Positions 1 to 12,100 of a stretch of DNA of 64,000 nt are shown here, piece by piece. The position numbers and the translations under genes are program-made. The notes under the pieces are model-generated. The model made no database searches and was not told the origin of the DNA. It was given only the letters and a program-made list of their open reading frames with translations. This DNA comes from Lepus europaeus (taxonomy: Eukaryota > Chordata > Mammalia > Lagomorpha > Leporidae), in NCBI RefSeq assembly GCF_033115175.1, contig NC_084834.1, positions 89,140,462 to 89,204,461 on the forward strand, written 5' to 3'. The first letter of the stretch is position 1; each line of letters begins with the position of its first letter.

Positions 1-940
1 GTGCCTGACTATAACAGACCTTACTACACCTTTGGTAAACACAACATGCTTGAGTTACTTTCTCTCCCACCATAAGATGTTCAGATGTAGTCAGTATCTG
101 ACAATGAAGCTTAAGAATGTTAGAGAAAAGGTGTTTGTCTTCTCTGACTCTCCCTAATGGTCTGAAGACACAGCTGAAGCTCCAGCTGTCAAGCCTCTGT
201 TCCACGAAGGGAGAAATGAAGAGAGCCAAACAGTTCCTGCCAGTGGCAAAAGTCTCCCTTTCAGAAGCTTCCTCCAGAGACTTTTTTTTTTTTTTTTTTT
301 TGACAGGCAGAGTGGGTAGTGAGAGAGAGAGACAGAGAGAAAGGTCTTCCTTTGCCATTGGTTCACCCTCCAATGGCCACTGCAGCCGGCGCATCTCGCT
401 GATCCAAAGCCAGGAGCCAGGTGCCTCTCCTGGTCTCCCATGTGGGTGCAGGGCCCAAGGACTTGGGCCATCCTCCACTGCCTTCCTGGGCCATAGCAGA
501 GAGCTGGCCTGGAAGAGGGGCAACTGGGATAGAATCCGGCACCCCAACTGGGACTAGAACCTGGTGTGCTGGCGCCGCAAGGTGGAGGATTAGCCTGTTG
601 AGCCATGGCGCCGGTCCCTCCAGAGACTTTTGCAAACCATTACCACCCATCCCTTCCATCAGGGAAGGTTGAAAAATATGTTGTGTTTTGTAAATGGGGC
701 ACAATGTCACTCCCACCATTTAGGGTATCTGTACCTAAAGAAGGGAAAACAGATATTAGGCAGTCTTTAAAAAATACAATCAAGCTAAACACTCTCCCTC
801 AGGCCAGATCATGCAGGTATGTGTGTCACAGAAGAGCCCAGTCCACATCCTACTATGTCTTGCATGCAATGCCAGCAAGTCTAAAAGAGGCCAACATACT
901 AAATAGCGAACACGCATCTGTTAGATTTTGCATTTTGAAC
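1..940. other. 3' flank of HERC5
   Basis: This is the sequence downstream of HERC5. Apart from one young SINE (286-616) I see nothing coding. In human, PYURF/PIGY follows HERC5, but nothing of it is recognisable here. Confidence 0.5.
286..616 (-). mobile_element. Young CSINE (C-repeat SINE)
   Basis: It reads as oligo(T), GACAGGCAGAGT, then the reverse complement of the tRNA-like head near 590-616. It is flanked by a perfect 15-bp duplication, CCTCCAGAGACTTTT, at 271-285 and 617-631. It lies 3' of HERC5. Confidence 0.9.
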
Positions 941-946
941 TTTATT
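941..946 (-). promoter_or_regulatory. HERC5: HERC5 polyadenylation signal (AATAAA)
   Basis: A canonical AATAAA on the minus strand lies 43 bases after the stop codon. A GT-rich stretch (TGCGTGTTCG, GTATGTTGG) follows on the minus strand at about 915-885, as expected for a downstream element. Cleavage would then fall near 920-930 and give a 3' UTR of only about 60-70 bases. Whether longer isoforms exist cannot be seen here. Confidence 0.7.
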
Positions 947-989
947 TTTGACAATATTTCCCCAAAGAGGTAAATATTCTGGTGCAGCT

Positions 990-1195
990 TCAGCCAAATC
1001 CTCGGCTGTTGTTGATGGCGACCTGAAACGCTTCTTCCACCCTCTCCATGGTGGAATACTTAGGGAGGTAGAGAAGACAGAAACATGTCTGCGCTCGCAT
1101 GGGGTCTTTCTCACTCAAACTGTCAGGACAGCAGAATGTTATTTTCATGTTCTTTAAATTTTTTATTTGTGTTCTGTCAGTTCCTGTAAGAAACA
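990..1195 (-). CDS. HERC5: HERC5 exon 23: HECT C-lobe with active-site Cys
   Basis: The coding part is 206 bp including the TGA stop at 990-992, residues about 957-1024. The acceptor is ttcttctttttag. It encodes [23 protein letters not shown] and ends in [15 protein letters not shown] and AINNSRGFG. The Cys in QTCF, codon 1083-1085, is 31 residues from the C-terminus, which places it at the known catalytic Cys994 of human HERC5 (thioester acceptor for ISG15). The protein keeps the normal C-terminal tail length. Confidence 0.96.
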
Positions 1196-1709
1196 CTAAA
1201 AAGAAGAAGAAAATTGGGTGATCTTTTTCAGAGACTGAAATATCTTTTTAAAGAAAAAAATCTGTTTATCCAAAAAACTTTTCTGAGCATGTAGTACAGA
1301 GTTCTACATTAGCACACTGGAGACCGTAGTAGCACAACATCTGACACACAGTCATTGTCTTCGGCAGCTTAGTCTGCATGGGAATGTAATGGATCACCCC
1401 AAATCTATGGGGGAATACATGCCAGGACCTCCATAGGATGACAAAGTTCTGGAAACGGACCAAGCCCTCTACATACTGGATTTTTTTCTATATATAATAT
1501 GTTGTTTTCTTATATATACACATCCATGATATACTTCTACCTTTTTACTTAAAGGAAGTATTTTATAGCTTCTCTTTAGCGTATCAGAATTGCCAGCATT
1601 GCTCCCTTTGCACATTACTTATGAAAACATTTATTTATTTATTTGAAAGGCAGATCAATGGGGGGGGGGTGAGAGAGGGAGAGAGGGAGGGAGGGGGAGG
1701 GGGGAGGGA

Positions 1710-1754
<45 letters not shown>

Positions 1755-4700
1755 CTCCCATCCTCCGGTTCATTCCCCAAACAGCCACAACAGCCAGGTC
1801 TGTGCCAGGTGGAAGCCAGGAGCTAGGAACCCCATCTTGGTCTTCCACGTGGGTGGCAGGGTCCCAAGCCCTTGTGCCACCATCTGCTGCCCTCTCATGT
1901 GCATTAGCAGGAAGCTGGGTCAGAAGCGGTGTAGAAGGGATTGGAACTGGCATTCTGAAATGGGATACTGGAGTCACAAGTGGTGGCTTAACCCACCACA
2001 CCACAACGTCAGCCCCTAATTGCACATTATTAAGTAAAATAAGGATTACTTGAATAATGCAATACCATCACAGTCAATCTGACAACCCAGACAGCTACTA
2101 AGTAACTAATGGGTGTGTAGAAAATGCAGCCTGGACATGCAGAACAAAGGGTTGTCACATCCCAAGCAAGATGGCACAGGACAGTGTGACTGATATCTCA
2201 CTACTCAGAATGATGTGTGAATTGAAACTGATGAACTGTTTATTTCTGGAGTTTTCCCTCTTAACACAATGAAAGCACAGATAACCACTGTACTGGATTC
2301 TTGGTGCAGAAAAAGACTAACAGCAAGATCTTGTGTACAAGCCAATGGTAGCACCAAGGAGGTCCGGCCTCCCCAGGGTAAATGCTGCTTTCTGAAGTGG
2401 GGACAAGCACTGGGAGGGAAGACTGGGGAAATGTCCTGGGGGTCAGGACTGTGCCAGACTTTTAAGAAGGGAAAGGATTAGGGAGGCTCCAGGGAGGGAG
2501 GGAAGTGAGGGCAGGGGAAGTGGCTGCAGAGAAACGTGGGATATGGGGAGTTGCAAGGGGAGCTCAGGGGTGCACACACCATTGAACTGTGTGATGGACA
2601 GAGATCCTCCAGCATTAAGGCTGGAAAGGCAGGCTGGGTTTCAGTGTAAGTCTGAATCTCTCCTAACAAAGGTAATCCACAACAATGAGAACAAGAAGAT
2701 CAATGGTTCTCAAAAACAAGTGAGGGAATTGAGTACAAAAATGAGGGAGAAAGTTCATTAAGACTGTCCTAGGAAACCACCAAGTAAGCATAAAACTGAG
2801 GTTGAAAACTGTGAAGCAAGGTAAAACAGAACTAAAAACACAAGTAAAACAGCTGTGTAAAACAACAGTAAATAGAGTCATAATAATATTACAGCAATAG
2901 TAAAGACTAGCCAAATAAAATATCTTTGGGACAGGTATTTGGCCTAGGAGTTACGATGCTAGTTAGGATGCCTAGGTCCCACATTAGAGTACTTGGGTTC
3001 AATCCTAAATTCTAGATTCCAACTTCCTGCTAATGCGGGTCCTGGGAGATGGTGGGGATGGTTCAAGTAATTGGGTGCATGCCACCCGTGTAGAAGATCT
3101 GGACTGAGTTCCTCTCTGTGTGTATGCAGGTGTCTTCCTGCCTCTCAAATAAATAAATAATCCTAGCTAATCCAATAAGAGCCAGATAATTTAATGATGA
3201 TGCAGACTACAGAAAGAAAGTTTAAACTTTAGTGTGGATGAAGAAAAGAAGAAAAACGATGTTTAAAGATTATTTACTGATGTGAAATGCAGAGGAAGAG
3301 GGAGAGAAAGAGTTCTTCCATCTGATCATTTATTCTACAAATGTTTGCAACAGCCAGGATTAGGCCAGGCCAAAGCCAGGAACCAGGAATCCATCCAGGT
3401 TTCCCGTGTGGTTGGCCTAAGGAACACAGCTTGGGCCGTTATCTGCAGCCTCTCAGGCATATTTTCAGGAAGTAAGATTGGAAGCAGGGCTGCGGGGACC
3501 TGAACTGACACTCTGTTATGGGATGAGGGTATCTCAAGCGGTCGCTGCCATACTACAACACTGGCCTCAAGAAGAAAATATTAAAAGGCATAAGCAAGGA
3601 CGAAACCACAGGGGAAAGATCCTCTTTATGAACATCTGTACTGATGCTGGGACACAGAGGACAAGCAGATGGACTATGAGTGGTTCCAACAGTATGGTTT
3701 GTTGCCCATGGCACCTTTCACAGATTTTTATTCTGTGAAAAACATACACATTTAAAGATCTACTCCTTGTTAAGACTTACCAAGGAATTTCTTCTTTTCT
3801 TCCAGAGACAGTTTGTGTAAAGCTTCCCAAAACATCACGATGGTGGGATGTGAACTGTTGTATCCTTGTTGATATTGTGCATTCTACAGAAAAAAACAAA
3901 AGTCATTCGTGGAACAGGAAGGGAAACTGAATTCAATCAGCTTGGCCTTTATGATATACCTTTTCAAATGTTTCCCAGTCAAAGTCTGTATTTCCAACAA
4001 TCGCATCCTTCAGTTCTCCAGGACGAAAACATTCAATAATTTGCTTGTTGCATACTTTATAAAATCCCCTCTGAAATTCGTCATATACTGCCTTTACAGA
4101 GATGTTGAAGATGTGCTCAACACACTTAGAAACATAGTCTCTCCTTCAATGAAACAGAAAATTATTGCCACTTGCTGCAAGAACTTAGCAAAACTGATGG
4201 ATCAAAATAAAAGCTAACATAAGTTATATATAGAGTGCTTACTGTGTTTCATGGCTGTGACTATTACTTTTTATGTATTATCTAATTTTTATAATGATTC
4301 TCTGAGGAAGACTGTTTTTTGAGGGATTTATTTTTTCATTTACAAGGCAGAGAGACAGACAGAGATCTTCCATACATTCATTCACTCCCCACAAATCCCC
4401 ACAACAGCCAAGGTTAGGTCAGGAAAAGCTAGGACCCATCTGCATCTCCCGTGAGGACGGTGGGAACCCAAGGATTTGGGCCAGCATCCTCTGCCTCTTA
4501 GGTGTATCAGCAGGATGCTGGTTCAGAAGCACAGAGTAGCTGGCGACTTGAACCACACACTCCAATATGGGATCTAGGTGTCCCAAATGGTGGCTTAGCC
4601 TGCTGCACCACACACCCCTCCCAAGACTTCATACTATGAAACAGAGACAGTGAAGTTAAGTGATTGCTTAAGACTAGAGTCAGGAAAATCAACACTGAGA

Positions 4701-7700
4701 ATAGCAAAAGTTTGGAATAAAACTTACGATGTTACAACGATTAATCTCTGGAGAATGGGCTTTGGAGATGGTGCAAATTTCATTTTTTTATTTTATACTC
4801 ATGAATTTTCTGAATTTACCACAGTGAACAACTAATATTTGTAACTATACACAAAACACAGAGGAGATTTCCACTTCTGTAGCTTATAGCTGAAAAATGC
4901 TCCCACTGAGCAGCAGTATAAAGCTAAGTGAAACACAAAAACACATCTGGCTCAAGCATCCCAAATACTCAAGAGGCCAACCATGTAGAGAATGGAAGCT
5001 CACCTACATGAGCCCAGTATTTCACTTGCCTTGTAGATTGTCAATTCTTTTTTTTTAAAGTATTTATTTATTTATTTGAAAGGCAGAGTAACAGAGAAAT
5101 AGAGAAACAGACAGAGAAGAGAAATCTTTCATCTGCTGATTCACTTCCCAAATGTCTGCAAAAGCCCAGTCTGGGCCAGACTACAGTCAAGAGCCAGGAA
5201 CTCTATCTGGGTCTCCCACATGTATGGCAAGGGTCCAAGTACTTGGGCCAATTTCCACTGCTTCCCAGGCACAATGGCATGGAGCTGGATCAGATGCAGA
5301 GCTGCTGGGATTCAAACTGGCATGCCGACATGATATGCTAATTCACAAGTAGCAATTCAATCTGCTGCACCACAATGCTGGCCCCAAAACTTAGCATTTT
5401 AAGATATGAACGATCCTCAAATTGATTTATAGATTCAGTTCAATCACAATTCAAAATCCCAGTAGGTTTTTTGGTTGTTGTGAGAACTGGGAAACTAATA
5501 GTAAAATATATGGAAATGAAAAAGAACCAAGGACAGTCAAGACAATCTAAAAGAACAAGGCTGGAAGACTTAATAATCAGACTTCAAAATGATCAGTATT
5601 TCACATTGTGATACTGGCATAGGAACAGACAAATAACTCAAAAGAACAGAAAAGAGCATTATAAGCAGAAGAAATTATTTGCAAACTATGCAACTGATAA
5701 AGGATTAATAACCAGAATACATAAAGAGATTAAGAAACTCAACAACAATAAAACAAAAAATCCAGTTAAGAAATGGGCAAAAGACTTAAACAGGCATTTT
5801 TCAAAAGAGGAAATCCAAATGGCCAACAGACACATGAAAAAATGCTCAGGATCACTAGCAAGCCGTAGAGAAATGCAAATCAGAGCCACAGTGAAGTTTC
5901 ACCTCACTCCCTGTTAGAATGGCTTTCATACAGAAATAAACAAACAATAAATGCTGGTGAGGATGCGGGAAAAAAGTATCTTAATTCACTATTGGTGGGA
6001 ATGTAAACTGGTAAAGCCACTATGGAAGACAGTATGGAGATACCTCAGATATCTGAATAAAGACCTACCATATGACCCAGCCTTCCCACTCCTGGGAATT
6101 TACCCAAGAGAAATGAAATCAGCATGTGAAATAGTTATCTGTACCCCCATGTTTATTGCAGCTCATTTCACAATAGCTAAGACATGGAATCAACCCAAAT
6201 GTCTGTCAACTGAAGACTAAAGAAAGAAATCATGGGATATATACTTCATGGAATACTACACAGCGGTAAAAAGAAATGAAATCCTGTCATTTGCAACAAA
6301 GTGGATGAAACTGGAAAACATCATACTTATTGCAATAAGCCAGTCCCAAAAGGAAAAACACCATATGTTCTCCCTGATCCGTGATAACTAACAGAGCACC
6401 TAAAAGGTAATCTATAGAACTGAAATTGACACTTTGGAATGCAATGACTTTGAACAGCCCTTGTCTCAACTGTTGAGTAACAGTTTTTTTCTCCTACTAT
6501 TTGAACTCTTTATTTAACATAGTTAATCATATGTGTATAAAGTTAACTGAAAATAGATCTTAGTAAAAAAATATGAATGGCAATAGGAGAGGCAGGAGGA
6601 AGAGGGGTGGGAGTTTGGGTGGGAAAGCAGATACAGTGGGAAGAATCACTATGATCCTAAAGTTGTATTTATGAAACAAAGTGTATATTCCTTAAATAAA
6701 AGATTCTGGGGAAAAAAAGAGCATTACAAGCAAGTAATGATCATTTTAAAAAATGGTGTGCAAAATAGAAAAAAATGGTGAGCCTCTTCAATAAATGATA
6801 CTAGATCAGCCCACACATGAGAAATCACATTAACTTTGATCTTACCTTTCCTCTTACTAAAAATAAATTAAAGGTAGATTTTAGATCTAAATGTGAGAAG
6901 TGAAATAATAAACTTCTAGAAGAAAATACAGGGGAATACATTCACAACTTTGGGATACAGAAGGATCTTTAAAGCACGACAAAAAAAAAGTGGTAATTAC
7001 TGAAAACACTGATAAAGTGGACTATGTCACGATTAGAAATTTTAACTCATCAGAAGACATTAAAGGAACAAAAAGGCAAGCTACAGTATGGGAGAAGATA
7101 CCTGTAGAACACTTGTAATATTAAAAAATGACTTGTATCCAGAACTCCTAAACCAATAAGAAAAAGAACCCAACAGAAAAAAAGAGACTAAAAATGAGTA
7201 ACTATTTCTCAAAAGAGGATATCCAAATGGCCAATAAGCCTTCAAGTTGCTCAATGTTGGTCATCAGAGAGGTGTAATTAAAACAACAAACTGCTCCTGT
7301 ACAAGTGTCAGAACAGCTGATTTTTAAAGACTAAAACTAAGTATTAGGACACAGAGCAATTAGGATCTCATTCCCTGCTGATGCCACGTCTGCCTCCAGT
7401 TCCGATGTGTTTACAGACAGCTTCCAGATCCCGCTCCTCCCTTCTTCCCCACAGCTACACAAAACCCGGATAAAACGCTCAGGTGCTCTCCCCCTTGGCA
7501 GCAGTAGAGAATTTTAAATAGGGCAAGTTTTGGACTGCACAGGAACCCTCATAATGGGGCTAAGCCTAAGCCACCCTGAAAGCCAGAGCCACCTGCTTCA
7601 AACAGACAAGCTGGGTGCCTGCCTGGCTTTCCCCGTAAGCCTCCTTTAATTTGAGTAATAAATATTTTCATACTCTCTGGCACACATGTGGCAGCATCAG

Positions 7701-9163
7701 CATCAATATGCAAACTAATTTTGAGTGAAAATTTTGATTTTGCCATGAATGAAGCAACCATAAGACAACCAGCAATTCCCTCAGAAATATAGCAACAGAA
7801 ATGCATGCACATTACCAACAACAACAACAAAAGCATGAGAATGTTCATGGGAGCACCATTCATGGTAGCTCAAGACTTGAAACACTTTTTGTCTTCCAAT
7901 AAAGTTATGAATAAATAAACTGTGCTAAAAAGTATACAACCAATCAGCTGGAAGGTTCCATCTTTAATCTGGTTGGTAACTACATAGGTATGTTCACTTT
8001 GTTAAATTCATTGGGCTATACCCTTAGGATATGTGCAATTTTCTGTGTGTGTGTGTGTGTGTATAAAATACTTCAATATAAAAGTAATTTTAGGGGAGAA
8101 ATCCCAAGATTAAATTATCCATGGCCGGCGCCGTGGCTCACTAGGCTAATCCTCCGCCTTGCGGCGCTGGCACACCGGGTTCTAGTCCCGGTCGGGGCAC
8201 CGATCCTGTCCCGGTTGCCCCTCTTCCAGGCCAGCTCTCTGCTGTGGCCAGGGAGTGCAGTGGAGGATGGCCCAAGTGCTTGGGCCCTGCACCCCATGGG
8301 AGACCAGGAGAAGCACCTGGCTCCTGCCATCGGATCAGCGCGGTGCGCCGGCTGCAGCGCGCTACCGCGGCGGCCATTGGAGGGTGAACCAACGGCAAAA
8401 AGGAAGACCTTTCTCTCTGTCTCTCTCTCACTGTCCACTCTGCCTGTCAAAAAAAAAAAAAATTATCCAAGAAAAAGATCTGTTACAGGCCAGAGTTTTG
8501 AAGATCTCTTTTCTGCTTTGACCAACATCAAGGGACCATCCTAGATGGTCCAAACTCTATGGTTTTAAATAGCATCCCTTAGGTGCTGGGAAGATGAAGT
8601 AACCCCGGAAGCTCTTCAACAAATACCAAGTGCCTGCTATGCACCAAGTACTGCTGTAGAGGGCTCTAGCATAGGACACACAGGGGTGAAGAACACAGTC
8701 CTAGTCCTCACAGCTTTCATTACAGGACAGAAATACTGAAAAATGGGCCAGCCCTCTTCACAGAGTTCAAATAACTTGTATTACTGTGCATGGATTTCAA
8801 ATCTTTTGCCAACAAAATGACCTTATTTTTTAATTCCATTTTTTCATTCCTTTTGTAAATCCTAAAGGTAGATAATGCATGAAATTAAAAGAAAAAGTGA
8901 AAGAGTAAGTGGAAGGCCGGTGCTGTGGCATAGCAGGTGACACTGCCACCTGCAGTGCCGGCACCCAATATGGGCGCCAGTTCGAGTCCTGGCTGCTCCA
9001 CTTCTGATCCAGCTCTCTGCCATGGCCTGGGAAAGCAGCAGAGGATGGCCCAAGTCTTTAGGCCCCTGCACCTGCATGGGAGACCTGGAGGAAGCTCCTG
9101 GCTCCTGATCAGCACAACTCCGGCAGTTACGGCCAATTGGGGAGTGAACCAGCAGATGGAGGA

Positions 9164-9194
<31 letters not shown>

Positions 9195-12100
9195 CTCCTT
9201 CTCTCTCTGTGTAACTCTTTCAAATAAATAAATAAATCTTATTAAAAAAAAGTGGAAAAAGGGTGGCCAATTTAGACAGGAGGAAAAGGGAAGGCCTATC
9301 TAAGAAGCTATTTCCATTGATTATCACAGTATAAACTCCATGATGTGTATGTCTCCATACATGTACACCACACACACCAATTGCTCTGCCTTATTTTTTT
9401 AAGATTTATTTATTTTATTTGAAATATAGAGTTACAGAGAGGCAGAGGCAGAGGCAAATGCAGAGAGAGAGAGAGAGGTTTTCATTCTGCTGATTCATTC
9501 CCCAAATGGCTATAATGGCCAGAGCTGAGCCAATCCAAAGCCAGGAGCCAGGAGCCAGGAGCTTCTTCTGGGCCTCCCCAGCAGCTGCATGGGCCCAAGG
9601 ACTTAGGCCATCTTCTACTGATTTACCAGGCCACATTAGAGAGCTGGATTGGAAGTGGAGCAGCCAGGACTAGAACCAGTCCCCATATGGGACGCCAGCA
9701 CCGCAGACGGTGGTTTTACCCTGTGCCACAATGCTGGCCCCTCTCTGCCTTATTGAAAAATGGAATTCCTCTAAAGAGTCTGCAGCCCAGTGAAACATAG
9801 TGTATATACAAATGAAATACTTCATTCTGTACCTACTTGTTAGTCTGGTTGACAATTATGCAACTTCCATTAGGAATCAAGTCTATATCGTCTCTGTCCC
9901 AATGTATCTGTAACCACAAATGAACTCAGGTTATATCTGCAAAATAACTCGGAACAATCTTTTATCAACAAAAACACTTTTCCTAAAGAACTTAGAAAAC
10001 CAGACATTTCTATCATAAAATCTTGCAAGAAATGTATAAAAATTACTATGAAGAAGCCATGGCTGGCCTTCAGGAGGGGGTCAGAGCTCCAGCTGACACC
10101 CTATAAACCAACCAGCCCTCCAACCACCAGTTATGCAGGTGAAGCCACTGTAGACCATGCAGTCCAGAAACCTATACAACTGTATTTGTTTTTCTAAGCC
10201 ACTACATTTGGGACTTGGTTGTTACACAGTAAAATCCTATTCAAATGAGGAACCATTTTTCCTACCAAGGGCCATCTGGGTATTCGTAACATCATTCATG
10301 GGCCATACAAAATTATCAACTTAAAAATTTGCCTGTAGCTCTGGCACTGTGGCGTAGTGGGTAAAGCCACTGCCTCCAGTGCCGGCATCCCATATGAGTG
10401 CTGGTTCGAGACCCAGCTGCTCCACTTTTAATCCAGCTCTATTCTATGGCCTGGGATAGCAGTGAAAGATAGCCCAAGTCCTTGGGCCCCTGCACCTGCA
10501 TGGTAGACCCAGAAAAAGCTCTTGGCTCATGGCTTTAGATAAGCACAGCTCCAGCTATTGCAGCCAATTGGGGAATGGACCAGTGGATGGAAGACCAGCC
10601 CCCCCCCCCCCCCCCCCCGCCTCTCATTCTCTCTCTGTGTAACTCTTTCAAATAAATAAATAAATAAATAAATATTTTTTTAAAAAAATTAGCCTGCTAT
10701 ACATTCATTGAGTTTCAAGTCCCATCTCCAGTTGCCTTGGCAGGATCAGACCAAATTATTTTACGGGCCTTATATGGCTTGTAGGCTGGGTGTTCCCTAC
10801 CCCAATCTAAATCAGCTCATTAAAAAATGGGGAAATAGGCCGGCGCCGCGGCTCACTAGGCTAATCCTCCGCCTTGCGGCGCCGGCACACTGGGTTCTAG
10901 TCCCAGTCGGGGCACCGGATTCTGTCCCGGTTGCCCCTCTTCCAGACCAGCTCTCTGCTGTGGCCAGGGAGTGCAGTGGAGGATGGCCCAAGTGCTTGGG
11001 CCCTGCACCCCATGGGAGACCAGGAGAAGCGCCTGGCTCCTGCCATCGGATCAGCATGGTGCGCCGGCCGCAGTGCGCCAACCGCGGCGGCCATTGGAGG
11101 GTGAACCAACGGCAAAAGGAAGACCTTTCTCTCTGTCTCTCTCTCTCACTGTCCACTCCGCCTGTCAAAAAAAAAAAAAAAAAAAAAATGGGGAAATAAA
11201 CCTTTTCCACCAGCCTAATTCAGAAGTGTTTTTGTTTTGCTTTAAGTAAAAGGCTACATGTTTAGGCGAGTACAGAGGGTTAGTCAGACCACAATGCACC
11301 TGTTACCTGGTTTTTGTTACTCACATTAAAATGGATGTAAAATAGCTCTTCAAAGTCACTGCTTTCATTATCCAGAAGTACTTGTAAACTCCTAAACGAC
11401 AAATAATTTTGTTTTTAGAAGGGCAATAATCGTGCTTAGTAGATACACCATCTAAAATAAATGTCAAGTGCACAGATAGCTATTTTGAAGACAAGAAGTC
11501 AGGCATAGTTCACAGTCTATTTCTGTGTACTGACAGTCTATACAGAGCCACACCTCCAGTGTATGGTTTAGGATACCTACTTCCAATTCCACAGGCTCCC
11601 CTCCCAATTTCACAGCTCTCTTCCTTAGACTCTAACTTCCTAACCCAGTGAGTTACCCAGGTTTGTATCAGAAAATGAATGGGGCAGGCCTTTAGCCTAG
11701 TACTTCACTTATGTGTTAAGATGCTCATACCTCACAATAGAATACTTGGATTTGATTCCTGGTTCCAGCTCTATTCCAGCTTCCTGCTCATGCAGACCCT
11801 GGCATGCAGTGGTGATGGCTCAAGCAACTCGATTGCTGCCACCCATGTGGGAGACCTGGACTGAGTTCTAGAATCCAGCTTTAGCACCACTGGTGGGCTG
11901 TTGCAGGGATTTGCAGAGAGAACCAACAGACGGGAGCTCTCTGCCTCCAAAACAAATTTTGAACAATAAAAAACGAGTGATAGCGTATTTACTGTCACAG
12001 TGTTGGGTTTATTGAAACTTCTGAACTTTATTTACAAAACAAATAGGTGTCATTAAATATAAGGTATCCCATGGGAAATCGAGGATTGCTTGGGTCACTG

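Noticed and set aside
1668-1752. Long GA tract as a regulatory element
   Set aside because: It is the expanded linker of an antisense CSINE; no independent evidence of function.
8122-8210. tRNA-like heads of CSINEs as tRNA genes
   Set aside because: They keep pol III A/B-box-like motifs but cannot fold into a full cloverleaf with a normal anticodon arm. They are SINE promoters.
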